Positions 1 through 8,418 of a DNA stretch of 58,106 bases are shown here, piece after piece. The DNA comes from Deltaproteobacteria bacterium UBA6601 (GTDB taxonomy: Bacteria; Myxococcota_A; UBA796; UBA9615). The notes beneath the pieces were generated by a model, which searched no databases, had not been told where the DNA came from, and was given only the letters and a program-made list of their open reading frames with translations. The stretch is from assembly GCA_002433485.1 (NCBI GenBank), contig DJIF01000003.1, positions 1-58,106 of the forward strand, written 5' to 3'. The position numbers and the translations under genes are program-made. Position 1 is the first letter of the stretch. Each line of letters begins with the position of its first letter.

Positions 1-740
1 CCGCCGTCACCGTCGGCATCCACACAGCCTGAGAACAAGATCGCGGTGCCATCGACCACTGAGGGGGTGTTGTTGGAGACTTGCAGGTAGTAGCCGGAGC
101 TGTGTGTGTTGCCCGCCCAGTCCTGGACACCCACAGTGGCGCTATCGCCGAAGTCATAGATTCCCGGACTGCCAAAGTCGGTGTCCGCCCAGTGCATGGA
201 GAAGCTGCCGTCGGGGTAGAGATGCAGCTGGAAGGAGCCCGGACTAGGGGCTCCGTCTCTCTGGATGCCTTCCCAGGAGATGATGAAGCGATTGTTTGTG
301 GCGTCGGTGGCGTAGTAGACCGCGCCGGTGCCGTTGGGGCTTACGCTCAGGTCATCCCAGAAGACCGCGATGTCCATGCGTTCGTACTGCCCGGTTCGTG
401 GTAGGGGACCGTTGCTTGAGCCGAGGTTTCCGCCCGCCTCAAATGAAATCAGTCCATCTACACCAACACTCGCGGTCTGGTAGCTCTGCCCATACCAGGG
501 GAAGGCCCAGGGTAGGGTGACGTCCTCTTCTCCAATGTCACTGCCGGTGGCACCGCTGAAGCTGATGGCCGTTCCGGTAAGGCTGCCGCCTGCTGCCGGG
601 TCCAGTGGCTGGAAGTCGTAGGTGGTTTCGGTCCAGTGCAGCCCGCTGGGGTCAAAAATGGGCTGGGCCAGAGCGCTGCCAGAGAGCAGAAAGCAGGCCA
701 GAAACGTCGCGGAGGTGAGGCTTAGGAGCCGACGTTGCAT
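1..740 (-). CDS. Secreted protein with a calcium-loop-like motif (3' end cut by window edge)
   Basis: The gene starts at the ATG 738-740 and runs off the left edge without a stop, so about 246 codons are visible. The N-terminus is a clear Sec signal peptide (MQRRLLSLTSATFLACFLLS, then GSALAQ, with likely cleavage after ALA). The mature part is rich in Gly, Asp, Trp and aromatic residues, with phrases such as VGVDGLISFEAGG, IAVFWDDLSVSP and FIISWEGIQ. These resemble the beta-sandwich modules found in bacterial nidogen-like or choice-of-anchor secreted proteins. The last visible residues, CVDADGDG, look like the start of a DxDxDG calcium-binding loop of the thrombospondin type 3 or dockerin style. 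I infer an exported or surface protein of unknown role. The family assignment is from residue style only. Confidence 0.75.
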   Translation of the reverse strand, partial: MQRRLLSLTSATFLACFLLSGSALAQPIFDPSGLHWTETTYDFQPLDPAAGGSLTGTAISFSGATGSDIGEEDVTLPWAFPWYGQSYQTASVGVDGLISFEAGGNLGSSNGPLPRTGQYERMDIAVFWDDLSVSPNGTGAVYYATDATNNRFIISWEGIQRDGAPSPGSFQLHLYPDGSFSMHWADTDFGSPGIYDFGDSATVGVQDWAGNTHSSGYYLQVSNNTPSVVDGTAILFSGCVDADGDG

Positions 741-744
741 TAGG

Positions 745-790
745 AATCCCCCAGTGGAGCCAGATGAAAGACCACGCAGCTAGGGGGATT
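745..790. promoter_or_regulatory. Inverted repeat AATCCCCC-N30-GGGGGATT upstream of the leftmost gene
   Basis: An 8-bp perfect inverted repeat (745-752 and 783-790) sits just upstream of the start codon at 740. Its position, overlapping the expected promoter and leader of the minus-strand gene, suits an operator or a leader hairpin. There is no further support. The rest of the 741-957 interval shows no convincing gene. Confidence 0.25.
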
Positions 791-957
791 TGACGCAATC
801 AGACCCTCCTATCTGAGATTGCAGGATCAAAAAATACCTGAGTCTGAAGCGTGGAGCCAGCACCCGATTCTGCCCGAGTCCTCACGAGCAGGTTGTTCTA
901 GGTGCCGGTGGGGAGCGATCCTGGTGGGGCTCTTTGCTTTTATGAGCGCCGGCTCTG

Positions 958-1602
958 TCAGCGGGCGCCACCCTTACCGAGAGGGCTGCCGAAGCGGAAT
1001 AAAAGCTGTGCGCTCAGGGTCTTGCCGCCTCCTCTGCGGAGGTGTGAGTTCCACTCTTTTCCTGATTTTGGATCGCGAATTACATTCTTGTGCAGCAGGT
1101 TCATCCGATCTCGGCGGACTTTGCCTGAGACGAAGTGGATCAAGTGGACTGTGCCGTCCGGATCGACCCGCTCAACCAGGGCTATGTGGGTGAAGCGGTC
1201 GTCTCTTCGACCGTTGCCGTTGCGGTCATGGGTGTGATGGAAGAAGGCCAGATCACCGGGGTTGGGGCGTCTGCGTTTGTGGATTAAACCTTGTTCTTTA
1301 AGACTGTTGTAAATGAGCTCAGTCCCGGAGCTACCCTGCGCCGTGGGCAGCGTAAGTTCGCGGCCGATCTTCCAGAAGCAGGCGCTGACGAAGCCCGAGC
1401 AATCGCTGCGAAAGGGCTTGCGTTCCACCCTGATTTTCTTTTCGCCCAGCAGCACCACACCCTGGTCGAGCACCCGTCGCAGCTCGCTTTTATAGCGACG
1501 CTTGTTGGTGGTTGCGCAGCCTGGCAGCAGGAAGGCACAGAGCAGCAGCACAACCAGAACCCTGGCAGACAACTTCAAGATCGGTGCGGCTGCAGTCTTC
1601 AT
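958..1602 (-). CDS. NlpC/P60- or CHAP-like lipoprotein, probable peptidoglycan amidase/peptidase
   Basis: This 214-aa protein has a type II signal peptide with lipobox LLPGC (Cys29), so it should be lipid-anchored. The catalytic Cys motif of NlpC/P60-CHAP hydrolases is visible as SDCSGFV (Cys68), preceded by a basic stretch. A His in THIALVE (His139) sits at the expected spacing and a GDLAFF motif lies between them, as is common in this superfamily (papain-like fold that cleaves stem peptides). An EF-hand-like run, HDRNGNGRRDD (about 125-135), sits between GDLAFF and the His and is unusual; it might bind a cation. It is divergently oriented to the glycerophosphodiesterase gene. The enzyme class is well supported. 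Substrate and NlpC-versus-CHAP placement are not resolved. Confidence 0.75.
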   Translation of the reverse strand: MKTAAAPILKLSARVLVVLLLCAFLLPGCATTNKRRYKSELRRVLDQGVVLLGEKKIRVERKPFRSDCSGFVSACFWKIGRELTLPTAQGSSGTELIYNSLKEQGLIHKRRRPNPGDLAFFHHTHDRNGNGRRDDRFTHIALVERVDPDGTVHLIHFVSGKVRRDRMNLLHKNVIRDPKSGKEWNSHLRRGGGKTLSAQLLFRFGSPLGKGGAR

Positions 1603-1680
1603 GACTGGTTTGGAGTCTATCAGGCGATGGGCCTGTTCGAAGTGCTCCTGACGCCCAGGCCAGCTAGGCTAAGCGGTGAA

Positions 1681-2457
1681 ATGACGAACCCAGCTTGTGA
1701 GTTTTGGCGGCCGATGGCCGGCCCCCTTGTTCACGCTCATCGCGGTGGTGCTGGCCTGGCTCCCGAGAACACCATGGCGGCCTTCCGCAACTCGGTCGCG
1801 CTGGGTGCCCACTGCATTGAGCTTGATGTTCGCTTATGTGCTTCCGGTGAACTGGTGGTTGTGCATGACGAAGATCTGCGGCGGGTTGCCGGACTTGAGG
1901 CCCGGGTCGCCGAGCTCCCCATGGCTGAGCTAAAGAGCCTGGATGTAGGCTCGCACTTCAGCGCCGAGTTTGCCGGGGAGTCCATTCCCTGTCTGGTCGA
2001 GGTACTGGAAGAACTCGGGCAGGAGACTCTGTTTAACATTGAGGTGAAAGAAGAGTCCCTGCTTGGCGACGGCACTTCTGCCCGTCTCGGTCCCCTGCTC
2101 TCGTCGATGGGATTAGAGCAGCGCTGCCTGGTCAGCTCCTTCAATCCTGGCGCACTGCTTCGGGTCGCGCGTGACTGTTCTGCCGTTCTGGCTTTGCTCT
2201 ATCCGACCGAGGGCGCTGGTCGTCTTAAAGACCGTCTCAGCGCGCGCCCATGGCTGGCTCGAGCGCTGCCGGTGGTGGCGATTAATCCACATTATGAGTC
2301 GGTTTCGCCGAAGCTTGTCTCCTGTGCCCACCGGCGTGGCCTTGGGGTTAATGCATGGACGGTGAATCAAGCTGCGGTTATGGCTGAGCAGCTGCACATG
2401 GGGGTTGACGGTTTGATCACCGATCGCCCTGATCTTGCCCTTGAGTTGTTGCTTTGA
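1681..2457 (+). CDS. Glycerophosphodiester phosphodiesterase
   Basis: The 258-aa product hydrolyses glycerophosphodiesters to glycerol-3-phosphate and an alcohol, by family. The TIM-barrel signature is complete: HAHRGG and PENTMAAF near the N-terminus, IELDVR, VVHDEDL with the second catalytic His, and NIEVKEE. The C-terminus has the usual VNAWTVN and GVDGLITDRPDLAL. No signal peptide is seen, so it is probably cytoplasmic. The reading frame stays open upstream to about 1291, but homology begins only after the ATG at 1681 and the upstream stretch lies antisense to the NlpC-like gene, so I start at 1681 (ATG 1714 is a second option). The length fits the short bacterial UgpQ-like family. Confidence 0.9.
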   Translation: MTNPACEFWRPMAGPLVHAHRGGAGLAPENTMAAFRNSVALGAHCIELDVRLCASGELVVVHDEDLRRVAGLEARVAELPMAELKSLDVGSHFSAEFAGESIPCLVEVLEELGQETLFNIEVKEESLLGDGTSARLGPLLSSMGLEQRCLVSSFNPGALLRVARDCSAVLALLYPTEGAGRLKDRLSARPWLARALPVVAINPHYESVSPKLVSCAHRRGLGVNAWTVNQAAVMAEQLHMGVDGLITDRPDLALELLL

Positions 2458-2500
2458 ATGGTTGGATGCGGCGTTAGGGAGCGCAGTCCTGCCAATCTGC

Positions 2501-3388
2501 TCAGTAGCGAATGGCCATTCCTACTTGCAGGCTGGTCGATGCGGGTCCGCTGCGCATCACATTGACGTCACCGGAGAAGCGGAACTGCAGACGGTTCCCG
2601 CCGACCTCGATGCCGCCGAATAGTCGATGAATACGAAACATTCTTGGATCGATTGAGGTCTCGGCCTCATCGCTCCACGCTGAAACCGGCCCTACTGCCG
2701 CTACGGAGCTGGCAAGTGGCCGGGCGTGGGCCATCAGGAAGCCATAGCCGACAAAGGGTGAGAAAAACATGTCAGGGTGGGAGGAGATGCCGGGAGCAAG
2801 AAAGGTGTAGCCCACGGAGAGATCGGTCTCAAAGACCCCAAGCTCAAGCTCATCGTTGCCCACATATCCGGTGTAGCGGAGCTGGATTGCTGCATCAGGA
2901 GCACGCCTCCAGCCATCCAGGAAGGCCAGCTTGCCGTAGCCACCAACGGTCATCTGACTGGTCCCAGAGTGCCAGCCGATGTCGGCGCCCACCTCAAAGG
3001 AGAATGGCAATCCCTTGCGGAGTCGAATAGCGGGAAGCCACTGGACCTTGCTGGGGTCGCCGCCTTCCGTCATGGCAGCCCAGGGGTCGGACCCGTTACC
3101 GAGCACAGGGCCTGCGTTGATGAAGCCTAGGCGGTTATCGAAGCCCAGCTCAAACTCGTAGAGCCCGAGCGAGCCCACCGCGCTGTTGGGGTGCGGCGAG
3201 ATGGCCGTCGCCAGCTCACGAATCACGAAGCCGAAGGCGCTCTGCCGCTCTACCGATGGGAGCCTATTTAAGCGTTCAACGGAAATATCATCGGGGCTGC
3301 CGGCGCTGGCTTCGGGACCTAGCGAGAACCCGACTGCCAGGGTCAGAATGCAGGCGCAAATAGCTGTCTGCTTGCAACGAGGCTTCAT
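2501..3388 (-). CDS. Outer-membrane beta-barrel protein
   Basis: This 295-aa protein has a signal peptide ending near GPEASA (about residue 30). It then shows repeated alternating hydrophobic/polar strands separated by Gly/Asn/Asp turns, for example FSFEVGADIGWHSG, AAIQLRYTGYVGN and LQFRFSGDVNVM, and a C-terminal strand ending in IRY. A terminal aromatic residue is typical of BamA-assembled barrels. I see no catalytic motif or TonB box. It stands alone, convergent with the phosphodiesterase gene and divergent from moeA. It resembles uncharacterised barrel proteins of deltaproteobacteria; function unknown. Confidence 0.65.
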   Translation of the reverse strand: MKPRCKQTAICACILTLAVGFSLGPEASAGSPDDISVERLNRLPSVERQSAFGFVIRELATAISPHPNSAVGSLGLYEFELGFDNRLGFINAGPVLGNGSDPWAAMTEGGDPSKVQWLPAIRLRKGLPFSFEVGADIGWHSGTSQMTVGGYGKLAFLDGWRRAPDAAIQLRYTGYVGNDELELGVFETDLSVGYTFLAPGISSHPDMFFSPFVGYGFLMAHARPLASSVAAVGPVSAWSDEAETSIDPRMFRIHRLFGGIEVGGNRLQFRFSGDVNVMRSGPASTSLQVGMAIRY

Positions 3389-3735
3389 CGGGGCATCTTT
3401 GCAGGCTGCGACAGTACGAGCAATCTTTGCCTTCTACGGTTTAGTCCCGGGGATCTGAGCTCCCTTGAGTGTCCATGACCGGTCGCTGATGTTTAGTCGT
3501 CCTGCTCTTGTTTGGCGCTGCATTGGTGCCGATGACGCTGGTGCTGCCGATGCTGCCGGTTGTGGGGCACTTTTGATTCTGGTTGGAGAAGTTGCTGTTG
3601 AGCGCCTCAGGTGTGGTTTGGTCCCTGCTGGGATGGAGCTGTTATGGAGGCGCTCTGGGTAGATGTCCGCGGGGTCCCCCTCGTGATTTTGTTCTGTGCT
3701 CGTCTAGACTGAGGCGGAGGAAGGGATTTTTGCAG
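3389..3735. other. 347-bp divergent intergenic region (barrel gene / moeA)
   Basis: This interval separates two divergent genes and should hold both promoters. No convincing -35/-10 pair, riboswitch or tRNA was recognised. The moeA reading frame is open back to 3577 and, beyond a TGA at 3574-3576, has about 28 further codons encoding a hydrophobic stretch. This could be a decayed small membrane-protein gene or chance. A purine-rich GGCGGAGGAAGGG at 3712-3724 is the probable moeA ribosome binding site. Confidence 0.4.
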
Positions 3736-4998
3736 ATGCTTCGGATCGAAGAGGCTCAAACACGCATTCTTGCTGGGATAGAGCCGCTCGCCATGGAGCA
3801 GGTGCCCCTTGCGCAGGCCTGGAGGCGGGTCCTTGCTGAAGACCTGGTGGCTGTTCGAGATCAGCCCCCTTGTCATAACTCAGCGATGGATGGCTATGCC
3901 GTCCGTCTTGCAGATGTGGTCGGGCTTCAGGCGGATGTGGATGGTGTGGTGCTCCGGGTGCAGGAAACCCTGGCCGCAGGCGCCCCACCAGGGCGACCGC
4001 TGCAGCCGGGCTGTGCGGCCCGCATCATGACCGGCGCTGCCCTTCCGGTTGGTGCCGAGCTGGTGGTCATCAGGGAGCGGGCCGAGCCCCTGGAAGGTGG
4101 GATGAAGGTTCGCCTGCGTGGTGCCGGTCCTCTGGGGGATAATGTCCGCCGGGCCGGTGAAGACATCCAGTGCGGTGCCCGCTATTTGCGCGCTGGTAGA
4201 TCGTTGAGTGCTGCGGACCTGGGTCTCGCTGCCAGTCAGGGACGCGCTGAGCTGCCCTGTTACCGTCGCCCGCGGGTTGCTCTGTTGAGCACCGGTGATG
4301 AGGTGCAAGCTCTTGGCGTGGAACTGGAGGCTGGTCACATCTACAGTTCGGGCAGCTATAGCCTGGGCGCGCTGATTACCGAAGCAGGGGGCGAGTTCGT
4401 TGACCTTGGCATCGCTCGGGACGAGCCAGACGCCATTCGAGAGCGGGTTGAGGCCGGACGGGGCGCCGATGTTGTGATCACGATTGGCGGCGTCTCGGTT
4501 GGGGACTTTGATCATGTCCGCTCGGTGTTTGCCGAGATGGGCGCTGAGGAGCAGTTCTGGAAGGTCGCAATGCGGCCGGGTAAGCCGAATGCCTGTGGGC
4601 GTATCTTCGGGGCTTTGTGGTTCGGCCTGCCCGGTAACCCGGTGTCCAGCGCTATCTCGTTCCTGCAATATGTTCGGCCTGCTCTGCGGGCGATGCTGGG
4701 AGCTACTGATCGCTTCCTTCCGGTGGTAACTGCCACCCTGGAGCACCCCATTCGGAGTCGTGAGGGTTTTTTGTTCCTGCTGCGTGCCGTGCTTCGTTTC
4801 GATGGCGCGAGCGACGGCTTTATGGTGCGGACCACTGGACCCCAGGGCTCGGGGATTTTGAGCTCGCTGTCACTTGCTAATGGCTTGATCGTAGTGCCTG
4901 AAGACTGCTCTTCGCTGGACGCCGGTGATCGGGTTCGAGTTCAGCTGTTGCCCTCTTTTTTGTTGTCATCCCTTGAGTCAGACCTAAGGGGGCCTTAA
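3736..4998 (+). CDS. moeA: Molybdopterin molybdenumtransferase MoeA
   Basis: The 420-aa protein inserts molybdate into adenylylated molybdopterin (Moco biosynthesis, cytoplasm). The MoeA signature runs through the chain: MDGYAVR near residue 55, GAPPGRPLQPG, RIMTGAALP, the MPT-binding STGDEV, ITIGGVSVGDFD, MRPGKPN and FGLPGNPVSS. A C-terminal domain IV-like segment follows. The length matches the family (about 400 aa). I use the ATG at 3736, where MoeA homology starts and a purine-rich site lies upstream, although the frame is open further back. The stop overlaps the mobA start (TAATG), so the two genes are translationally coupled. Confidence 0.95.
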   Translation: MLRIEEAQTRILAGIEPLAMEQVPLAQAWRRVLAEDLVAVRDQPPCHNSAMDGYAVRLADVVGLQADVDGVVLRVQETLAAGAPPGRPLQPGCAARIMTGAALPVGAELVVIRERAEPLEGGMKVRLRGAGPLGDNVRRAGEDIQCGARYLRAGRSLSAADLGLAASQGRAELPCYRRPRVALLSTGDEVQALGVELEAGHIYSSGSYSLGALITEAGGEFVDLGIARDEPDAIRERVEAGRGADVVITIGGVSVGDFDHVRSVFAEMGAEEQFWKVAMRPGKPNACGRIFGALWFGLPGNPVSSAISFLQYVRPALRAMLGATDRFLPVVTATLEHPIRSREGFLFLLRAVLRFDGASDGFMVRTTGPQGSGILSSLSLANGLIVVPEDCSSLDAGDRVRVQLLPSFLLSSLESDLRGP

Positions 4999-5630
4999 TG
5001 AGCCCTCCGCCCTCGGTCAGTGCGGCGGTTTTGGTTGGGGGCCGATCGGTGCGGATGGGTGCAGACAAGGCTTCCCTGAACCTGGCTGGTCAAAGCCTCT
5101 TAGAGTTGCTTGTCGACCGCTTAGGGAGCTGCTTTAAGCCACCAGTGATGGTCGTTGCTCGTGCTGGTCAGCAGCTGCCGAAGCTACCTGTCACCACCGA
5201 TCGGGTTGAAGATCTCGCTTCCGGTGGTGGACCGCTGGTCGGTCTGCACGCCGCCTTGAGTTGTTGCTCAACTTCCTGGGTTTTTCTCACCGCCTGTGAT
5301 CTACCGTTGCTCTCTCCAGCATTGGTGAGCTGGATCTGTTCGCTACCTGTCGCCGATCAGCTGGCAGTTGTTCCTTATCGAGATGGGCGACCGGAGCCGC
5401 TCCATGCTCTCTATCATCGAGACTGTTTGCCGCATGTGGAGGATTGCCTTGCCCGTGGGGTGAGGAGTCTGAAGAGTCTGCTCAAGGAACTGCCGATCAA
5501 GGTCGTGCAGGAGGATTGTTGGCGGGAGCATGAGCCGAGCGGCAATTCTTTCCTTAACGTCAATCGACCCGAGGACCTGGAGCGGGCCCGCCTCCTCCTC
5601 AGCGTTCAGTCTGTTACTGTGCCGCTGTAG
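4998..5630 (+). CDS. mobA: Molybdenum cofactor guanylyltransferase MobA
   Basis: This 210-aa nucleotidyltransferase attaches GMP to Mo-molybdopterin to make the guanine dinucleotide cofactor used by DMSO-reductase-family enzymes. The N-terminal GGRSVRMGADKA loop (14-25) is the GTP-binding signature, and TACDLPLLS supplies the metal-binding Asp. The C-terminal FLNVNRPEDLERA is typical of MobA. Its start shares one base with the moeA stop. Its 3' end overlaps the convergent fdhD gene by 25 bp. With FdhD and the downstream oxidoreductase this implies a bis-MGD client enzyme. Confidence 0.93.
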   Translation: MSPPPSVSAAVLVGGRSVRMGADKASLNLAGQSLLELLVDRLGSCFKPPVMVVARAGQQLPKLPVTTDRVEDLASGGGPLVGLHAALSCCSTSWVFLTACDLPLLSPALVSWICSLPVADQLAVVPYRDGRPEPLHALYHRDCLPHVEDCLARGVRSLKSLLKELPIKVVQEDCWREHEPSGNSFLNVNRPEDLERARLLLSVQSVTVPL

Positions 5631-6439
5631 ACATTCAAGCTGGACTGGCGAACGAAGCCCACCAGGGTGAGTCCAAGCTCGCGGGCCAGGTCAACGGCGA
5701 GGCTTGAGGGTGCTGACACGGCCACTACTGCGCCGATTCCCGCCATAGCGGCTTTTTGCACCATCTCGAATGAGGCGCGGCCAGAGAGCACCAGGATTCG
5801 GTCGCTAAGTGGCCATTGTTCGCGAAGCGCCATGGTTCCGAGGATTTTGTCACAGGCGTTGTGGCGGCCGATATCTTCGCGGGCTGCGATCAGCTCGCCG
5901 GTGTTGCTGAACAGTCCGGCGGCGTGCAGGGCCCCAGTGTCTTCAAACAGCTTTTGTTCCAGCCGCATGCGTGCTGGCAGTCCGAGCAGCAGCTCGGCTG
6001 ATATTGGCTTCATGGCTTTGATGCTCGGGCAGAGCAGGCGGACGGAGTCGAGGGTGGTTTTGCCGCAGAGGCCGCAGGAGGAGCTGGCGTAAACTCGTCG
6101 CCTCGCCTGCTCAGTAGCTTGGAGATCCGGGTCCTGTGCCAGAACCCGCACGATGTTAGCGGCCTCGAGGTTCTCAGGATCTCTGCAGTGAGCGGCAGAG
6201 AGGACCTGCCCTGGATCGCTGAGAATCCCTTCTGAAAATAAGAACCCTACTGCGAGCGCAATGTCGTCGCCCGGGGTGCGCATGAGCACCGCTATGGGCT
6301 CGTCGTTGAGCCGGATCTCGAGGGGTTCTTCAGCGATCAGACGATCTTGGATGGTCTCGGGAGCCTTGCCCTGCGAGCGACGAATAAGTTGGGCTTCGAC
6401 AAGGGGCAGCATCACTGAGTCACAGACCTTAGCTGGCAT
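5606..6439 (-). CDS. fdhD: Formate dehydrogenase accessory sulfurtransferase FdhD
   Basis: FdhD (277 aa) passes sulfur from a cysteine desulfurase to the Mo of bis-MGD, which formate dehydrogenase activity needs. The mobile-loop motif SSCGLCGK (Cys122, Cys125) is intact. The core shows EEPLEIRLN, RTPGDDIALAVGFLFSEGI, TGALHAAG, REDIGRHNACDKI, LSGRASFEMVQKA and SAPSSLAVDLA, all typical of the family. It lies on the strand opposite mobA and divergent to the molybdopterin oxidoreductase, so the 6440-6501 gap probably carries the promoter(s) for both. Length is as expected. Confidence 0.95.
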   Translation of the reverse strand: MPAKVCDSVMLPLVEAQLIRRSQGKAPETIQDRLIAEEPLEIRLNDEPIAVLMRTPGDDIALAVGFLFSEGILSDPGQVLSAAHCRDPENLEAANIVRVLAQDPDLQATEQARRRVYASSSCGLCGKTTLDSVRLLCPSIKAMKPISAELLLGLPARMRLEQKLFEDTGALHAAGLFSNTGELIAAREDIGRHNACDKILGTMALREQWPLSDRILVLSGRASFEMVQKAAMAGIGAVVAVSAPSSLAVDLARELGLTLVGFVRQSSLNVYSGTVTD

Positions 6440-6501
6440 TGTGGAGGCTTGCGAGGAAGATGGAGCGGCGCTCGCCTTCCGGCTCCTGTTAGGCTCTGCT
6501 T

Positions 6502-8142
6502 ATGTCTGGTGGAGAGCAAGTCCTCTCGACGCTGCCTGGGGCGTTGTGGCGTGCCCGCGGTCGGTTCCGCTACAGCCTTGACCTGTTGCGGTATGGCGTC
6601 TGTAGCGAGTGTTCCCTTGGTGCCGGCAGACTTGGATCCTCGACGCCCTTTGGACTGCATCTTTGTTCCTTTAGATTGCAGCGACTCTCGCGTTGGACTG
6701 CTTCTGGATTGGAGCCCGCCTCACTTCCCCCGATATCTCGACTTCGAAGCCTGTCCGAAACAGAGCTTTCTGACTTGGGTCGTTTGTCGGTCCCCTTGCT
6801 GCGGAGGAGCGATGCGGAGTCCTTTCAGGTGATCTCCTGGAGCGATGCGGCGAAGCTTGCTGCCGCCCGACTTGGCGAGGCGCGATCAGGGTGGTCGATC
6901 TGGTGTGAAGGCAGCAGCAGTACCAATGAGGGCTATCATTCTTTATTGAAGCTGGCTCAGGTGTTTGCCGCAAGGCAGGCAAAAGTGGTGCTTCCGCAGG
7001 GCTATGCTCGCAGTCAGCGGGCCCTTGAGCGCTGCTTCGGGGTCGCTGCATCTACGGCATCGCTTGGCGACCTTGGTGAGGCTGAGCTGGTCCTCAGTTT
7101 TGGCAACCCTCTCAGCTCAGATCCGCTGCTTGCCAACTGCCTGGCCCGAGCTGAGGAGCGGGGCGCTACGCTTGAAACCATTCCTGCAGTGAACACTGGC
7201 CAGGCAGGCGAGCAGCCATCTCAGGAGCAGGCGCTGTTGGCCGGAGTCCTTAAGGGGCTGTTGACCTCCAGTGGATTTGATCGGGAAGAGATGGAGCGTC
7301 GTGTTGGCCAGTGTTCGGAACTTGTGGAGCGGCTCGAGCAATGGCATTGGGATGAGTTGATTTCGACAGCCAAGTGCCGTCGAGAGCGAATCGAGCAGCT
7401 CGTAGCAGCTCTTCAGCGCGCATCGAGTACGGTGATGCTGGTCGGCAATGATTTTGCGCAAGCTCAGGGTGGTTCTGAGACTCTGACGATGCTGCTTGCG
7501 CTGGCAGCAAGTGCTGGGCTTATCGGCCGGCCGGGCAGCGGAGTGCTGAGTATGGGCGGTGGGTCTGCTGCCCAGGGCGCGCTTGATCTGGGGATTAGCC
7601 CTGAGTTGCCCAGTCCAACAACACTCGGGTCGGATCGCCTGGTCTATGTGGTCGGCAGGGCCCTGGCTGACGCGCTGGTCAGTGAGCAGTTGGCTGCCGA
7701 GCCGGTGAGCAAGGCCCAGGTTCGCATTCATCAGGCTCATTTCATTGATAACTCGATGCTTATTAATGCGGGTGAATTAACCCTGTTGCTGCCCATGCAG
7801 TCACGCTATGGGCAACGGGGTGGCTGTACCCTCACCAGCGTAGATCGAACGGTGCATTTCTCACCTGAGATCCGGGGCAACCGGATTGCTGACGCGAGGC
7901 CGGATTGGGAGATCCCAGCCCTCATTGCACAGCAGGCAGAGAGTGTCCCTGAGGAGCTTTGGGCCTGGCTGGATTCGGGGGCAGTACGCGTCTCCTTGGA
8001 GTCAGCGGTGCCTGCTTACCAGGGCCTTTCCGGCCTTCACGCCCCAGGTCAGTTTTTTCAGTGGGGTGGCGCGACCTTGCACCGCGATGGCTGTGCTACC
8101 GAGGATGGCAAGGCACGCTTTGCTCATCTCAGCCTTGCCTGA
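6502..8142 (+). CDS. FdhF/YdeP-like molybdopterin oxidoreductase (short)
   Basis: The 546-aa protein resembles the catalytic subunit of the FdhF/YdeP branch of DMSO-reductase-family enzymes, which carry bis-MGD. An N-terminal Cys cluster (CSECSL, Cys34/Cys37, then HLC, Cys55) matches the iron-sulfur or structural Cys set of this branch. Later come VISWSDAAKLAAARL, LVLSFGNPLSSDP, STVMLVGNDFAQAQGG, LIGRPGSGVLSMGGGS and, near the C-terminus, LLLPMQSRYGQRGGCT with FSPEIRGNRIADARPDWEIPAL. Typical members are about 700-760 aa, so several regions look shortened, though the frame is uninterrupted. No clear Shine-Dalgarno was found. Its neighbours moeA, mobA and fdhD fit a cofactor-plus-client block. 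Formate as substrate is inference. Confidence 0.75.
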   Translation: MSGGEQVLSTLPGALWRARGRFRYSLDLLRYGVCSECSLGAGRLGSSTPFGLHLCSFRLQRLSRWTASGLEPASLPPISRLRSLSETELSDLGRLSVPLLRRSDAESFQVISWSDAAKLAAARLGEARSGWSIWCEGSSSTNEGYHSLLKLAQVFAARQAKVVLPQGYARSQRALERCFGVAASTASLGDLGEAELVLSFGNPLSSDPLLANCLARAEERGATLETIPAVNTGQAGEQPSQEQALLAGVLKGLLTSSGFDREEMERRVGQCSELVERLEQWHWDELISTAKCRRERIEQLVAALQRASSTVMLVGNDFAQAQGGSETLTMLLALAASAGLIGRPGSGVLSMGGGSAAQGALDLGISPELPSPTTLGSDRLVYVVGRALADALVSEQLAAEPVSKAQVRIHQAHFIDNSMLINAGELTLLLPMQSRYGQRGGCTLTSVDRTVHFSPEIRGNRIADARPDWEIPALIAQQAESVPEELWAWLDSGAVRVSLESAVPAYQGLSGLHAPGQFFQWGGATLHRDGCATEDGKARFAHLSLA

Positions 8143-8162
8143 ACAGCTGTCGCCTTGCTCGC

Positions 8163-8399
8163 TCAGCCAAAACAAGCCTGATAGAGGCAAGTAGCCTGTT
8201 CGATGGCTGTTGCCTCATCGGGGAATGGTCCCTGACTTCTGCCGTCCACGCGAAGCCAGAATCCAGGGAATCCTGTGGCCTTTTCATCGGGGCCCATGGT
8301 CCCATCGGTGTCGTATACCAGCGCTACCTGAACTGGCCTACCGTTGCCATCGACTCCTTCCGCACTGCACAGAGTGCGGACGATCTCGGTGATCGGCAT
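8163..8399 (-). CDS. Small hypothetical protein (78 aa)
   Basis: I do not recognise this 78-aa protein. It starts at the ATG 8397-8399, 19 bp downstream of the VWA lipoprotein gene on the same strand, and ends 20 bp from the convergent oxidoreductase stop. It contains VQVALVYDTDGTMGPDE followed by GFWLRVDGRSQGPFPDE, two compact beta-rich phrases, and two Cys residues (one in TLCSAEG, one in LYQACFG). No signal peptide or membrane segment is seen. The tight spacing suggests co-transcription with the upstream lipoprotein. A longer frame extends upstream to 8552 but would overlap that gene. Confidence 0.5.
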   Translation of the reverse strand: MPITEIVRTLCSAEGVDGNGRPVQVALVYDTDGTMGPDEKATGFPGFWLRVDGRSQGPFPDEATAIEQATCLYQACFG

Positions 8400-8418
8400 G
8401 CTTTGGTGGGGTGCCGAC

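Noticed and set aside
1291..1680. Upstream extension of the glycerophosphodiesterase reading frame
   Set aside because: It lies antisense to the NlpC/P60-like lipoprotein gene and family homology begins at 1681-1740.
3490..3576. Short hydrophobic open stretch in frame with, and upstream of, moeA
   Set aside because: It ends at TGA 3574-3576, has no clear start or ribosome site, and shows only hydrophobicity; at most a decayed membrane-protein fragment.
3880..4746. 288-codon minus-strand open frame
   Set aside because: It is the antisense shadow of moeA; composition follows moeA and no start signals or family features appear.
7117..7740. 207-codon minus-strand open frame
   Set aside because: Antisense shadow of the molybdopterin oxidoreductase gene; no recognisable protein features.
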